Shown: piece after piece, positions 33,821-43,533 of the stretch | Layout of the letters: the number at the start of each line of letters is the position of its first letter | Position numbering within the stretch: position 1 is the stretch's first letter | Origin: Guptibacillus algicola | Lineage (GTDB): Bacteria > Bacillota > Bacilli > Bacillales > Guptibacillaceae | DNA length: 60,180 bases | NCBI RefSeq assembly: GCF_020171805.1 | Contig: NZ_JAIVAF010000008.1 | Coordinates: 1-60,180, forward strand | Direction: 5' to 3' | Position numbers and translations under genes: made by a program | Notes under the pieces: model-generated | What the model was told of the DNA's origin: nothing | The model's input: the letters and a program-made list of their open reading frames with translations, nothing else | Databases searched by the model: none

Positions 33821-36800
33821 TTACTCACTCGCCTGATTTGACCCAACATTCAAGTTTAATTTCTCAGTAGATTGGTCTTCTTCATCGTCTAACTCTTTCA
33901 TTTCGATCTCTTGCTCATCACTAGCTAGCATTTTCACGTCCATACCTAGTGATTGCAACTCTTTAATTAGAACTTTAAACGACTCTGGAATACCAGGCTC
34001 AGGAACATTTTCACCTTTTACGATTGCTTCGTAAGTTTTAACACGTCCAACAACGTCATCAGACTTAACAGTCAGAATTTCTTGTAGGGTATATGCAGCA
34101 CCGTATGCTTCAAGTGCCCATACCTCCATCTCACCGAAACGCTGTCCACCGAATTGTGCTTTACCACCAAGCGGTTGCTGTGTAACGAGTGAATATGGCC
34201 CTGTAGAACGTGCGTGAAGTTTGTCATCAACCATGTGAGCAAGTTTGATCATATACATCACACCGACAGAGATACGGTTGTCGAATGGTTCACCTGTACG
34301 ACCATCGTAAAGAACAGTTTTACCATCACGTGGCATTCCTGCTTCTTCAAGTGTTTCCCATACGTCTTCTTCACGAGCACCGTCAAATACTGGAGTTGCA
34401 ACATGAATGCCTAGCGCTCGCGCAGCCATTCCGATATGCATCTCTAATACCTGTCCAATGTTCATACGTGAAGGAACACCAAGCGGGTTCAACATGATAT
34501 CGATTGGCGTACCATCAGGTAGATACGGCATGTCTTCTTCAGGAAGAATCCTTGAGATAACACCCTTGTTACCATGACGACCAGCCATTTTATCTCCTTC
34601 ATGAATCTTACGCTTCTGAACGATATACACACGAACTAGCTGATTAACTCCCGGAGGAAGCTCATCGCCATCTTCTCGGTTAAAGATTTTCACATCGAGT
34701 ACGATGCCATCTCCGCCGTGAGGAACACGTAGTGAAGTATCGCGTACTTCACGTGCTTTTTCTCCAAAGATTGCGTGAAGAAGACGTTCTTCAGCTGTTA
34801 GCTCAGTAACACCCTTAGGTGTAACTTTACCAACGAGGATATCACCGTCTTTTACTTCAGCACCCATGCGAATAATTCCACGCTCATCAAGGTTGCGCAG
34901 TGCGTCTTCCCCAACGTTTGGAATGTCACGAGTAATCTCTTCAGGTCCAAGCTTCGTATCACGAGCTTCTGATTCATACTCTTCAATATGAATTGACGTA
35001 TATACGTCATCTTTTACGAGGCGTTCGCTCATAATAATAGCATCCTCATAGTTGTAACCTTCCCAAGTCATGAATCCGACAAGGACGTTACGCCCGAGTG
35101 CCATTTCACCTTTTTCCATAGAAGGACCGTCACCAAGAATCTCACCTTTTACAACTCGGTCACCTTCATCTACGATAGGCTTTTGGTTATAACATGTTCC
35201 CTGGTTGGAACGAATGAATTTCAGTAGTCTATAGCGATCAAGGTCGCCTTTAACTTCCTGACCATCTACAACGGAGACACGACGAACATGAATTTCTGCA
35301 GCAGAAGCAAACTCAACGATACCGTCATGTTTACAAATCACAGCAGCTCCGGAATCTTTTCCGTTAACATGCTCCATACCTGTTCCGACGATTGGTGATT
35401 CAGGAACCATCAAAGGTACAGCCTGACGCTGCATGTTCGCTCCCATTAGTGCACGGTTGGAGTCATCGTTCTCTAGGAACGGAATACAAGCCGTTGCAGC
35501 CGAAACAACCTGTTTCGGGGATACGTCCATGTAATCGATCTTGTCACGGTTAATGATGATGTTCTCATCACGGAAACGCGCAACAATATCTTCTTCTTTA
35601 AATGATCCATCATCATTGAGCTTAGCGTTAGCCTGCGCCACAACATAGTTATCCTGTTCATCAGCAGTAAGGTAATCAATATACTCAGTTACCTTGCCTG
35701 TTTCAGGGTCAACTCTGCGGTAAGGTGTTTCGATAAACCCAAACTTATTAACTCGTGCATAGGAAGATAGAGAGTTAATTAGTCCGATGTTTGGTCCCTC
35801 TGGCGTTTCGATCGGACACATTCTTCCATAGTGGGAATAATGTACGTCACGAACTTCAAAGCCTGCACGCTCACGAGTTAAACCACCCGGTCCAAGTGCA
35901 GATAAACGACGCTTGTGCGTAAGCTCTGCTAGCGGGTTCGTCTGGTCCATAAACTGAGATAGCTGTGAGCTACCGAAGAACTCTTTAATCGATGCAATTA
36001 CTGGACGGATGTTGATTAGCGCTTGTGGCGTAATCACATTTGTGTCCTGAATTGACATACGCTCTCTTACTACACGTTCCATTCTGGACAAACCGATACG
36101 GAATTGGTTTTGTAGTAGTTCACCAACAGAACGAAGGCGGCGGTTACCAAGATGGTCAATGTCATCTGTGTTACCTACCTGGTGAAGAAGGTTAAAGAAG
36201 TAATTGATAGAAGAAATGATATCTCCAGGCGTGATGTTCTTCACTCCAGAGTCAATTCCTCCATTACCCATAACATTAATCACACGTTCACCTTCTGGAT
36301 CGTCAGGTGCATATATCTTAATAGATTGTAGTCCTATAGAATCATCTTCAATGACCCCGCCGTGAGGTTCAACGTTTTTGAATCCAACGTTGGTTTCAAT
36401 AGCAGGTAGAATCTTATCTAGTAGGCGGCGGTCAAGAATCGCGCCTTCCTCTGCAATCACTTCGCCTGTTTCAGGGTCAACGAGCGTTTCTGCTAAACGT
36501 TGATTGAATAGACGGTTCTTGATATGAAGCTTTTTATTAATCTTGTAGCGTCCTACGTTAGCTAGATCATAACGCTTCGGATCAAAAAAGCGGGAATCAA
36601 GTAAGCTTTTTGCGTTATCAACAGTCGGTGGCTCACCAGGACGTAAGCGTTCATAGATTTCTAGAAGCGCTTTTTCTGTTCCGTCCGTGTTGTCCTTTTC
36701 CAGGGTATTGCGAAGATATTCATCTTCACCTAGGAGATCTATGATTTCTTGATCAGACCCAAACCCTAACGCTCTGAGCAATACCGTAATCGGTAGCTTT

Positions 36801-37363
36801 CTAGTACGGTCAATACGTACATAGACAATATCCTTGGCATCAGTTTCAAATTCCAGCCATGCTCCTCGGTTTGGAATGACAGTAGCTGTATATCCCTTTT
36901 TGCCGTTCTTATCAATCTTTTTGCTATAGTAGACACTTGGAGAACGCACAAGCTGAGATACGATGACTCGTTCTGCCCCATTAATAATAAAAGTACCTGT
37001 TTCAGTCATCAACGGGAAGTCACCCATGAATACTTCTTGTTCTTTAACTTCACCCGTCTCTTTATTGATTAGGCGCACTTTTACTCGTAAAGGTGCAGAG
37101 TATGTCACATCTCGCTCTTTGGTTTCTTCCACGGGATACTTTGGTTCACCTAGGCTATAGTCAACAAACTCTAGCACAAGATTACCAGTGAAATCTTCAA
37201 TTGGAGAAATATCCTGGAACATTTCTCGTAAACCCTCATCAAGAAACCATTGATAAGAAGCCGTTTGAATCTCAATTAGATTTGGTAAATCTAATACTTC
37301 TTTGATTCGCGCGTAACTTCTTCTTTGGCGGTGGCGTCCATACTGAACTAGTTGGCCTGTCAA
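33821..37363 (-). CDS. rpoB: RNA polymerase beta subunit
   Basis: 1180 residues. Begins [19 protein letters not shown] after a TTG start at 37363, 8 nt downstream of GAGGGG; the GTG at 37372 is inside that site. The rifampicin-pocket region [20 protein letters not shown] and [12 protein letters not shown] appears wild type. The C-terminal clamp-binding portion [20 protein letters not shown] is intact; the acidic tail is shorter than in B. subtilis. Confidence 0.98.
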   Translation of the reverse strand: MTGQLVQYGRHRQRRSYARIKEVLDLPNLIEIQTASYQWFLDEGLREMFQDISPIEDFTGNLVLEFVDYSLGEPKYPVEETKERDVTYSAPLRVKVRLINKETGEVKEQEVFMGDFPLMTETGTFIINGAERVIVSQLVRSPSVYYSKKIDKNGKKGYTATVIPNRGAWLEFETDAKDIVYVRIDRTRKLPITVLLRALGFGSDQEIIDLLGEDEYLRNTLEKDNTDGTEKALLEIYERLRPGEPPTVDNAKSLLDSRFFDPKRYDLANVGRYKINKKLHIKNRLFNQRLAETLVDPETGEVIAEEGAILDRRLLDKILPAIETNVGFKNVEPHGGVIEDDSIGLQSIKIYAPDDPEGERVINVMGNGGIDSGVKNITPGDIISSINYFFNLLHQVGNTDDIDHLGNRRLRSVGELLQNQFRIGLSRMERVVRERMSIQDTNVITPQALINIRPVIASIKEFFGSSQLSQFMDQTNPLAELTHKRRLSALGPGGLTRERAGFEVRDVHYSHYGRMCPIETPEGPNIGLINSLSSYARVNKFGFIETPYRRVDPETGKVTEYIDYLTADEQDNYVVAQANAKLNDDGSFKEEDIVARFRDENIIINRDKIDYMDVSPKQVVSAATACIPFLENDDSNRALMGANMQRQAVPLMVPESPIVGTGMEHVNGKDSGAAVICKHDGIVEFASAAEIHVRRVSVVDGQEVKGDLDRYRLLKFIRSNQGTCYNQKPIVDEGDRVVKGEILGDGPSMEKGEMALGRNVLVGFMTWEGYNYEDAIIMSERLVKDDVYTSIHIEEYESEARDTKLGPEEITRDIPNVGEDALRNLDERGIIRMGAEVKDGDILVGKVTPKGVTELTAEERLLHAIFGEKAREVRDTSLRVPHGGDGIVLDVKIFNREDGDELPPGVNQLVRVYIVQKRKIHEGDKMAGRHGNKGVISRILPEEDMPYLPDGTPIDIMLNPLGVPSRMNIGQVLEMHIGMAARALGIHVATPVFDGAREEDVWETLEEAGMPRDGKTVLYDGRTGEPFDNRISVGVMYMIKLAHMVDDKLHARSTGPYSLVTQQPLGGKAQFGGQRFGEMEVWALEAYGAAYTLQEILTVKSDDVVGRVKTYEAIVKGENVPEPGIPESFKVLIKELQSLGMDVKMLASDEQEIEMKELDDEEDQSTEKLNLNVGSNQASE

Positions 37364-37372
37364 ATGATTCAC

Positions 37373-37580
37373 CCCTCAAATCCAGCGTATTTATTTTTTT
37401 TGCCTCTCGATTTCCACTATAATAGGGAATCTATCGTTGGACAAAAAAGAAAAAGGGCATAAATTAGTTTTTCCCCTTATCTATAAGCGATTATATTAGT
37501 TTTCCCAGACTCAAGTATAATATACCCCGTGTCTTTTAGACACGAAAAAGGCCCGGAAAATCCATCATTGGCATTATAAT
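37373..37580 (-). promoter_or_regulatory. Long 5' leader of rpoBC
   Basis: About 210 transcribed nt before rpoB. It contains a perfect hairpin CGTGTC / GACACG (37528-37544) and, further on, AAGGGG...GCCCTT (37453-37478) followed on the minus strand by TTTCTTTTTT, which resembles a weak intrinsic attenuator. Confidence 0.5.
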
Positions 37581-37609
37581 ATATTAGCACAGCCTGTCTA
37601 TGAAGTCAA
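37581..37609 (-). promoter_or_regulatory. Sigma-A promoter of rpoBC
   Basis: -35 TTGACT (37604-37609), 17-bp spacer, -10 TAATAT (37581-37586), beginning within 20 bp of the end of the methyltransferase gene. Confidence 0.82.
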
Positions 37610-37625
37610 AGGATAATATAATATT

Positions 37626-38225
37626 TTACTTGACTGCTTTGATAATATAGTATCCTTTCTTTTTAGAGACAGTTTCGACCTTTTGAAACATTTCTTCGAG
37701 CTTCGCAATAGCGGAAGGCGCACCTTGTTTTTTCTGAATAACGATCCAAAGGGATCCGTTCTCTTTCAAAACGTCGTGAGCTTCTTCAAAAATTCCATGA
37801 ACTACTTGCTTGCCCGCTCGAATCGGTGGGTTTGTAATAACGCACGCAAACGTTCGGTCATTTACTGCACTAAGTTGATCACTCGGCATCACGGTAAGGT
37901 TAGACACGTTGTTGCGAGTCGCGTTCGACATCGCTAAATCTACTGCGCGTTCATTAACATCCAACATGTAAAACCGACGTTCTGGAAATTGAGATGCGAG
38001 CGATATTCCTATCGGCCCATATCCACAACCAACATCGACGATGTCGCCATCTACGTCCGGATCCACAAATGACTCTATTAGAAGTTTACTACCAAAATCA
38101 ACTTCTTTTCTTGCAAAAACACCGGAATCCGTAGTGAATTGGAACTTCATACCTCGCAAAACTTCAGTTATGCGGTTAGGTTGACTTTTCACTTCTGGTT
38201 TCCTTGTATAATAATGCTCTCCCAT
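37626..38225 (-). CDS. RsmC-like class I methyltransferase (YbxB)
   Basis: 199 residues. SAM-binding fold: VDVGCGYGPIGISLA (motif I), and the catalytic NPPIRAGK motif characteristic of the RsmC/RlmG N2-guanine rRNA methyltransferases. It has only the catalytic half; the E. coli RsmC N-terminal duplication is absent. Located between rplL and rpoB as ybxB is in B. subtilis. The rRNA target is inferred from family and context. Confidence 0.9.
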   Translation of the reverse strand: MGEHYYTRKPEVKSQPNRITEVLRGMKFQFTTDSGVFARKEVDFGSKLLIESFVDPDVDGDIVDVGCGYGPIGISLASQFPERRFYMLDVNERAVDLAMSNATRNNVSNLTVMPSDQLSAVNDRTFACVITNPPIRAGKQVVHGIFEEAHDVLKENGSLWIVIQKKQGAPSAIAKLEEMFQKVETVSKKKGYYIIKAVK

Positions 38226-38306
38226 CGCAATCCCTCATTTCATTGCCATCATCTACAAGCATATCCAGCTGTATTCTAATCATAACCTATAATTAATTTT
38301 AAACTA

Positions 38307-38338
38307 CAAAAAGCTCGCTTTTAAAAGCGAGCTTTTTG
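38307..38338. terminator. Terminator after rplL
   Basis: Perfect palindrome, stem AAAAAGCTCGC / GCGAGCTTTTT, located 12 nt after the rplL stop. T runs on both strands. It separates rplJ-rplL from the methyltransferase gene. Confidence 0.92.
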
Positions 38339-38349
38339 TTTCAAACCAA

Positions 38350-38712
38350 TTACTTAACTTCGATTGCAGCGCCAACTTCTTCAAGCTTAGATTTCATTTC
38401 GTCAGCTTCTTCTTTTGATACGCCTTCTTTAATCGGGCTTGGAGCACCGTCAACTAGTTCTTTAGCTTCTTTCAAGCCAAGACCAGTGATTTCGCGAACG
38501 ACTTTGATGACTTTGATTTTGCTGCTTCCAGCACTTTCAAGTACTACATCAAATTCAGTTTGCTCTTCTGCAGCACCTTCAGCTGCACCGCCTGCTGCTG
38601 CTACTGGAGCAGCTGCAGTTACACCAAATTCTTCTTCGATAGCTTTAACTAGGTCGTTAAGCTCAAGAACTGTCATTTCTTTGATTGCTTCAATGATTTG
38701 CTCGTTACTCAT
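38350..38712 (-). CDS. rplL: Ribosomal protein L7/L12
   Basis: 120 residues. N-terminal dimerisation helices (1-~32), alanine-rich flexible hinge, C-terminal factor-binding domain with [20 protein letters not shown]. Present in four to six copies on the stalk formed with L10. Confidence 0.98.
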   Translation of the reverse strand: MSNEQIIEAIKEMTVLELNDLVKAIEEEFGVTAAAPVAAAGGAAEGAAEEQTEFDVVLESAGSSKIKVIKVVREITGLGLKEAKELVDGAPSPIKEGVSKEEADEMKSKLEEVGAAIEVK

Positions 38713-38767
38713 GAGTAAATCCTCCTTAATAGTTGTTTTTTATTAACCGAATTGATAGGCCGTAAAC

Positions 38768-39268
38768 TTACGCGCCTTGATCTTCTTTTTGATCGGCAAC
38801 AGCTTTTGTAGCCAATGCCATGTTGCGCATAGGTGCTTGTAGCACAGATAGCAACATAGATAGTAGTCCGTCGCGGTTCGGTAGATCCGCAAGTTCCTTT
38901 ATCTTCTCGTATGAAACAACGCTACCTTCGATTACACCAGTCTTGATTTCAAGAGCTTGATGATCTTTAGCAAAGTTGTTCAAGATTTTCGCAGGAGCAA
39001 CAACATCTTCATTACTGAACGCGACTGCCGTAGGTCCGACAAGGTGTTCATTTAAATCAGTAAGTTCAAGCTCTTCTGCTGCGCGACGAGTCATAGTGTT
39101 TTTATAAACACGGAATTCAACATCCGCATCACGCAATTGCTTACGAAGTTCAGTAACTTCACCTACATCAAGTCCACGGTAGTCAACAAAAATTGTTGAT
39201 TGGCTATCGCGAAGTTTGTCTGCAATTTCCGTAACTAACTTCTTTTTTTGTTCAACTGCACTGCTCAT
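38768..39268 (-). CDS. rplJ: Ribosomal protein L10
   Basis: 166 residues; stalk base that binds 23S rRNA and L7/L12 dimers. [20 protein letters not shown] is the conserved core, with the C-terminal helix [18 protein letters not shown] binding L12. Preceded by an L10 leader with an attenuator. Confidence 0.98.
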   Translation of the reverse strand: MSSAVEQKKKLVTEIADKLRDSQSTIFVDYRGLDVGEVTELRKQLRDADVEFRVYKNTMTRRAAEELELTDLNEHLVGPTAVAFSNEDVVAPAKILNNFAKDHQALEIKTGVIEGSVVSYEKIKELADLPNRDGLLSMLLSVLQAPMRNMALATKAVADQKEDQGA

Positions 39269-39299
39269 TGTTCCACCTCCTATAGAAATGTGTCTATAC

Positions 39300-39440
39300 C
39301 GTTCCGGAGTATGAGGTCATATAAAAAGCCTTCACATCCGAAGACATGAAGGCATTAACGATCGCTTTGTATCGAAACACTTCACACCTCGGCAGGATAT
39401 TAAGTGCTAAGCACCCCTGCTGTCTACGGTACAGAAAGTA
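39300..39440 (-). promoter_or_regulatory. L10 leader (rplJ autoregulatory RNA)
   Basis: The minus strand contains ACCGTAGACAGCAGGGGTGC, TAATATCCTGCCGAGGTGTG, and then an attenuator hairpin. These match the remembered conserved core of the Firmicutes L10 leader, where excess L10 (with L12) is thought to favour termination. Confidence 0.85.
39323..39353 (-). terminator. Attenuator hairpin in the L10 leader
   Basis: Minus strand GCCTTCAT-GTCTTCGGAT-GTGAAGGC stem followed by TTTTTAT, 55 nt upstream of rplJ. Confidence 0.85.
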
Positions 39441-39464
39441 TTAACTTATCAAACAACATTTTAA

Positions 39465-39493
39465 AGTATATAAAATATAAACGCTAAAGTCAA
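39465..39493 (-). promoter_or_regulatory. Sigma-A promoter of rplJ-rplL
   Basis: -35 TTGACT (39488-39493), 17-bp spacer, -10 TATACT (39465-39470), immediately after rplA. Confidence 0.82.
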
Positions 39494-39506
39494 TAGCTAA
39501 TTTTTA

Positions 39507-40199
39507 TTAGCGGTAGCTAGAAGCGTTAACTTTTACACCAGGTCCCATTGTAGATGCTACAGAAACGTTCTTGATGTACGTTCCTTTAGCAGCTGCAGGC
39601 TTAACCTTAACAAGAGTTTCAACTAGAGTATTCAAGTTTTCAACTAGCTTGTCAGCTTCGAAAGATACTTTACCGATTGGTGCATGGACATTTCCAGCAC
39701 GATCTACACGGTACTCTACTTTACCAGCTTTGATTTCGTTGACAGCTTTCTCAACATCAAATGTTACTGTTCCAGTTTTCGGGTTTGGCATTAAGCCTTT
39801 CGGTCCAAGAACACGACCAAGCTTACCAACTTCGCCCATCATGTCTGGAGTAGCTACGATTACATCAAACTCGAACCAACCTTGGTTGATTTGGTTGATG
39901 AACTCAGTATCTCCAACATAGTCAGCGCCTGCTGCTTCAGCTTCTTTCGCTTTTTCGCCTTTTGCGAATACAAGAACTCGTTGAGTTTTACCAGTTCCGT
40001 TTGGAAGTACAACCGCGCCACGAACCTGCTGGTCGTTTTTCTTCGGGTCTACTCCTAGACGGATAGCTGCTTCAACTGTTCCATCAAAGTTTCCAATAGA
40101 AGTCTTTTGAACAAGTTCTACTGCTTCTTGAGGCTCGTAGAAAGTTGTGCGATCAACTAGCTTTGCAGCCTCTTGGTATCTTTTACCTCTTTTTGCCAT
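39507..40199 (-). CDS. rplA: Ribosomal protein L1
   Basis: 230 residues; L1 stalk protein that moves E-site tRNA and represses its own operon in many bacteria. Contains [20 protein letters not shown], the family signature. Preceded by a structured 140-bp spacer after rplK. Confidence 0.98.
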   Translation of the reverse strand: MAKRGKRYQEAAKLVDRTTFYEPQEAVELVQKTSIGNFDGTVEAAIRLGVDPKKNDQQVRGAVVLPNGTGKTQRVLVFAKGEKAKEAEAAGADYVGDTEFINQINQGWFEFDVIVATPDMMGEVGKLGRVLGPKGLMPNPKTGTVTFDVEKAVNEIKAGKVEYRVDRAGNVHAPIGKVSFEADKLVENLNTLVETLVKVKPAAAKGTYIKNVSVASTMGPGVKVNASSYR

Positions 40200-40262
40200 T
40201 TTGAGTTCCTCCTTGAATGTGGTTTAGCGGATTAACCTCCCACTATTTATGGTAACGAACTT

Positions 40263-40331
40263 AGCCGATACCATAATAAAAGTTGCGAACCTGTAAACTA
40301 CAGGCAGGAATCCCTTTTAATCGCAACGGCT
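40263..40331 (-). promoter_or_regulatory. Structured rplK-rplA spacer
   Basis: Nested inverted repeats: GTTGCGA/TCGCAAC (40282-40288 with 40321-40327), an inner CCTGTA/TACAGG hairpin (40290-40304) and an outer AGCCG/CGGCT. There is no T tract. A translational operator for L1 is a plausible role, inferred from position. Confidence 0.5.
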
Positions 40332-40340
40332 TGTGTAGCA

Positions 40341-40766
40341 TTAGTCTTCGATCGTAATTCCCATGCTGCGTGCAGTTCCTTCAACCATACGCATTGCAGA
40401 ATCAACATTCGCTGCGTTAAGATCTGGCATTTTTGTTTCAGCGATCTCACGCACTTTATCACGCTTTACAGTCGCAACTTTGTTGCGGTTAGGTTCACCA
40501 GAACCTGACTCGATACCTGCTGCTTTCTTTAGAAGAACTGCAGCTGGCGGAGTTTTTGTGATAAATGTAAATGAACGGTCTTCAAAAACCGTGATTTCTA
40601 CTGGAATAATCATGCCAGCCTGGTCAGAAGTACGAGCATTGAACTCTTTACAGAATCCCATAATGTTCACTCCAGCTTGACCTAGTGCAGGTCCTACTGG
40701 CGGTGCAGGATTTGCCTTCCCAGCCGGGATTTGCAATTTAACAACTTTAATTACCTTTTTAGCCAC
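40341..40766 (-). CDS. rplK: Ribosomal protein L11
   Basis: 141 residues; GTPase-associated centre and RelA activation. N-terminal proline-rich loop [20 protein letters not shown]. Start is GTG at 40766 (product [10 protein letters not shown]) after AAGGAGGTG. The longer frame to 40775 lies within the ribosome binding site. Confidence 0.97.
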   Translation of the reverse strand: MAKKVIKVVKLQIPAGKANPAPPVGPALGQAGVNIMGFCKEFNARTSDQAGMIIPVEITVFEDRSFTFITKTPPAAVLLKKAAGIESGSGEPNRNKVATVKRDKVREIAETKMPDLNAANVDSAMRMVEGTARSMGITIED

Positions 40767-40872
40767 GCGACACACCTCCTTAAGTCCGTGATGTGGTATT
40801 TGGGTGTCTTCACCCTCCCACCTTTTATATCAAATAATGTCTCGATTGGTATGAGACTCATGAAACATTAAA

Positions 40873-40901
40873 ATTCTATCATTAATAAAAATGTTTTTCA
40901 A
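40873..40901 (-). promoter_or_regulatory. Sigma-A promoter of rplK-rplA
   Basis: -35 TTGAAA (40896-40901), 17-bp spacer, -10 TAGAAT (40873-40878), just after nusG. The 107-nt leader has GTCTC/GAGAC and GGGTG/CACCC hairpins. Confidence 0.78.
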
Positions 40902-40912
40902 GAGCTTTTCTT

Positions 40913-41446
40913 CTAGATCTTTTCAACTTGTCCAAAATCGAGCTCTACTGGAGTCTCACGACCAAACATATTAACGTGAACTTTCACCTTACCTTTGTCA
41001 GCATCTATCCCTTCGATAGAACCAACAAAGTCAGCGAAAGGTCCTTCCTTAACCTTAACTTTTTCCTGCATCTCGAAATCAACGTCAGCCTTTGGTTGTT
41101 CCATCCCCATTTGCTTCAGAAGGTTTTCTACTTCTTCAGGAAGAAGCGCTGTTGGTTTCGAACCAGCACCAGCTGATCCTACGAAGCCAGTTACACCAGG
41201 AGTGTTACGGACTACGTACCAAGAATCATCAGTCATAACCATTTCAGCTATAACATAACCTGGGAAAACTTTCTTCAAAACAGTTTTCTTTTTACCGTTC
41301 TTGATTTCAGTTTCTTCCTCTACAGGTACAAGCACACGGAAGATCTTATCCGTCATGCCCATTGACTCAACTCTTTTTTCAAGGTTTGTCTTTACTTTGT
41401 TTTCATACCCAGAATACGTATGAACAACATACCATCTTTTTTCCAT
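40913..41446 (-). CDS. nusG: Transcription factor NusG
   Basis: 177 residues. NGN domain begins RWYVVHTYSGYENKVKTNL; the KOW domain near the C-terminus has VKEGPFADFVGSIEGID. Binds RNA polymerase and, in Bacillus, stimulates sequence-specific pausing. Follows secE. Confidence 0.98.
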   Translation of the reverse strand: MEKRWYVVHTYSGYENKVKTNLEKRVESMGMTDKIFRVLVPVEEETEIKNGKKKTVLKKVFPGYVIAEMVMTDDSWYVVRNTPGVTGFVGSAGAGSKPTALLPEEVENLLKQMGMEQPKADVDFEMQEKVKVKEGPFADFVGSIEGIDADKGKVKVHVNMFGRETPVELDFGQVEKI

Positions 41447-41526
41447 ATATACAGGACTAGTCGTCCTTCCCTCCCCAACTCATTTACTCTATCATTCTAA
41501 CCTGATAGTGAAAGATTTATAACGAA

Positions 41527-41721
41527 TTAACCTAAAATGAGGCGGATAAGTGAAGAAATACCCTGGTCGATCAAAGCAAAGAATACCGCTACGAAAATAA
41601 CCGTCGAAACAGTAACGATCGTATAGCGTGTTAGATCCTTGCGCGTAGGCCAACTCACTCGCTTCATTTCTCTTGTCACTTCACGTAAGAACTTACCAGA
41701 ACGTTGAACAATACTTGCCAT
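41527..41721 (-). CDS. secE: Protein translocase subunit SecE
   Basis: 64 residues with a single C-terminal transmembrane helix (about residues 36-58) after an amphipathic helix containing REVTREMKRVSWPTRKDL, the family motif. Short Gram-positive form; partners SecY. Confidence 0.97.
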   Translation of the reverse strand: MASIVQRSGKFLREVTREMKRVSWPTRKDLTRYTIVTVSTVIFVAVFFALIDQGISSLIRLILG

Positions 41722-41798
41722 TACATGCTACCCCCAATTGTCTGGCGGAATAAACTCCCCCGAGAATCTTTATAATCGTTCATTCAACATGAACGCCC

Positions 41799-41948
41799 TT
41801 ACTTTGTTTCACGATGCACAGTGTGCGCATCACAGTATTTACAATACTTATTCACTTCGATGCGGGCCGGGTTTGCCTGAGAGTTTTTCATAGTTGTGTA
41901 GTTACGGCTATTGCATTGGACACATGCTAGTGCTACTTTTTTACGCAT
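41799..41948 (-). CDS. rpmG: Ribosomal protein L33
   Basis: 49 residues, found by direct translation. Begins [19 protein letters not shown] and ends [14 protein letters not shown], with both zinc CxxC pairs, so it is the zinc-binding type. GGAAGGTGTC precedes the ATG. It heads rpmG-secE-nusG. Confidence 0.96.
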   Translation of the reverse strand: MRKKVALACVQCNSRNYTTMKNSQANPARIEVNKYCKYCDAHTVHRETK

Positions 41949-42156
41949 AATGACACCTTCCTAAGCCACGCAGTTTGAAGTTTGAATATCAGCTAACCAC
42001 ATCCAATCACATGATGTGGCGATAGCTTCACCTTTTATTTTATATAAACCTATGCATTTATACAGCATTAAAAAAGACAAAAATAAAAAAACGTTCAGTG
42101 ACGCTGTGACGTTCGTTGAAAAATCTAGCAAAAAGTACACATTAGTACATGTATCA
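41949..42156 (-). promoter_or_regulatory. Leader of rpmG-secE-nusG
   Basis: About 200 nt without a gene. It contains a terminator-like hairpin (42080-42113) and, nearer rpmG, a CCACATC/GATGTGG stem (41998-42020). No leader peptide with a convincing ribosome binding site was found. Confidence 0.5.
42080..42113 (-). terminator. Attenuator-like hairpin upstream of rpmG
   Basis: Minus strand AACGTCA pairs with TGAACGTT (one bulged A) and is followed by TTTTTTTATTTTTG. It lies between the promoter and rpmG, so it may reduce readthrough into the operon. Confidence 0.55.
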
Positions 42157-42185
42157 ATTTATCATAGCATGATTCAGAGTGTCAA
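42157..42185 (-). promoter_or_regulatory. Sigma-A promoter of rpmG-secE-nusG
   Basis: Perfect -35 TTGACA (42180-42185), 17-bp spacer, -10 ATAAAT (42157-42162; TAAATT at 18 bp is an alternative). Confidence 0.7.
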
Positions 42186-42210
42186 TAAAGCCTAGAAGGA
42201 CCTCCCCAAA

Positions 42211-42238
42211 GAAAAAACAGGGGAAACAACTTCCCCTG
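42211..42238 (-). terminator. Terminator of sigH
   Basis: Perfect 8-bp stem CAGGGGAA / TTCCCCTG, 5-nt loop, minus-strand TTTTTTC, 17 nt after the sigH stop. Confidence 0.9.
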
Positions 42239-42255
42239 CTTAAGACTTGTCCATA

Positions 42256-42951
42256 TTAAAGGCTTACTTCGCGGAGCTCTAAGTAACGCTCAAGCTTGCG
42301 CTTAACACGTTGCAACGCATTATCAATGGACTTCACATGACGATTCAAATCAACGGAGATCTCCTGATAGGAACGACCATCAAGATAGAGCATCAAGACT
42401 TTTCTTTCTAAATCGCTCAAAATTTCTGACATTTTGAGTTCGATGTCATCGAATTCTTCTTGATTAATGATCAGTTCCTCAGGATCTGTGACCTTCGTGC
42501 CGCAAATAACATCCAGCAACGTCCGATCAGATTCTTCATCGTAGATTGGTTTATCTAACGATACGTAAGAATTCAGCGGAATATGCTTTTGTCTCGTTGC
42601 AGTCTTGATTGCAGTAATCATCTGCCGGGTGATGCACAGTTCGGCAAACGCTTTAAAAGATGAGAACTTGTCTCCTCTAAAATCACGAATAGCTTTGTAG
42701 AGACCGATCATTCCTTCTTGAATGATGTCTTCGCGGTCTGCTCCAATAAGAAAATATGACCTCGCTTTAGCGCGTACGAAATTTTTATACTTCGTAATCA
42801 GATGTTCCAACGCTCGACTATGACCCTCATGGACCATCACTACTAGCAATTCATCATCAAGTTGATCGAACGCTACTTCTTCCAGGTGTCTTTGGCCTGC
42901 TGTCAGCTGCTCATTATCTACCGTGCTTTCCTTGAGGTCTACTGTGCTCAA
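42256..42951 (-). CDS. sigH: RNA polymerase sigma factor SigH (sigma-30)
   Basis: 231 residues. Transition-phase sigma factor that drives early sporulation and competence genes. Region 2 reads FVRAKARSYFLIGADREDII and EGMIGLYKAIRDF; region 4 has the helix-turn-helix GRSYQEISVDLNRHVKSIDN. Start is TTG at 42951 with GGGGGG upstream. Its N-terminal tail is about 13 residues longer than in B. subtilis, or the true start is internal. Confidence 0.95.
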   Translation of the reverse strand: MSTVDLKESTVDNEQLTAGQRHLEEVAFDQLDDELLVVMVHEGHSRALEHLITKYKNFVRAKARSYFLIGADREDIIQEGMIGLYKAIRDFRGDKFSSFKAFAELCITRQMITAIKTATRQKHIPLNSYVSLDKPIYDEESDRTLLDVICGTKVTDPEELIINQEEFDDIELKMSEILSDLERKVLMLYLDGRSYQEISVDLNRHVKSIDNALQRVKRKLERYLELREVSL

Positions 42952-42987
42952 TATGCGTTCCCCCCGACCAGTACGCTATATAGAAAT

Positions 42988-43017
42988 ATTATACAGGACA
43001 TGTCGAAAAATCGTCAA
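42988..43017 (-). promoter_or_regulatory. Vegetative promoter of sigH
   Basis: -35 TTGACG (43012-43017), 18-bp spacer, perfect -10 TATAAT (42988-42993), between rae1 and sigH. In B. subtilis sigH is sigma-A dependent and repressed by AbrB; no AbrB site can be judged by eye. Confidence 0.78.
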
Positions 43018-43021
43018 CCTA

Positions 43022-43531
43022 CTATTTACCGCCTCTTCGCCATTTTTCAAATATTTCGCTAACTTCTTCAGACAAAAACAAGCCTGTTGAGCGATTTTCT
43101 CTATTAACCTTATCAACTCTTTTTTCGATTCCCTTTTCGATTCGCTGCATTTCATTGTATAGCTCCCGAGCTGACTTTCTTAATGCGCCTTGGCCAAAGA
43201 TTGCCCACTGCTCAGTATAATCAGAGGTAGCCACATGAACTTGAGTGCGGATATCTTTAAGTTCCCTCGCAAGCTTTTCAATCCGTTCATCCGCTGTTTC
43301 GTTCTCTCTTGTATAAATGATTTCTACCCCATACAAACTATTTTTCTTCTCGACACCACGGGCGAGGTGAGCGTCAAATACGACGATCACCCTATACCCT
43401 GTGTATGCTTGATATTCAGCCATATATTCGATTAATAGCTCGCGGGCTTTACTAAAATCATTATCCTTTAATGTCCTAAGTTCAGGCCATGCGCCGATAA
43501 TATTATAGCCATCAACAAGCAGCACATCCAT
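43022..43531 (-). CDS. rae1: Ribosome-dependent mRNA endonuclease Rae1 (YacP)
   Basis: 169 residues, NYN/PIN-like domain. N-terminal LLVDGYNIIGAWPEL carries the first catalytic Asp; VIVVFDAHLARG and HVATSDYTEQW give further acidic residues. B. subtilis Rae1 cleaves mRNA in the ribosomal A site. Follows rlmB by 2 bp. Confidence 0.92.
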   Translation of the reverse strand: MDVLLVDGYNIIGAWPELRTLKDNDFSKARELLIEYMAEYQAYTGYRVIVVFDAHLARGVEKKNSLYGVEIIYTRENETADERIEKLARELKDIRTQVHVATSDYTEQWAIFGQGALRKSARELYNEMQRIEKGIEKRVDKVNRENRSTGLFLSEEVSEIFEKWRRGGK

Positions 43532-43533
43532 GA

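Noticed and set aside
34214-34497. Overlapping plus-strand frames within rpoB
   Set aside because: Antisense shadows of a conserved coding region without ribosome binding sites.
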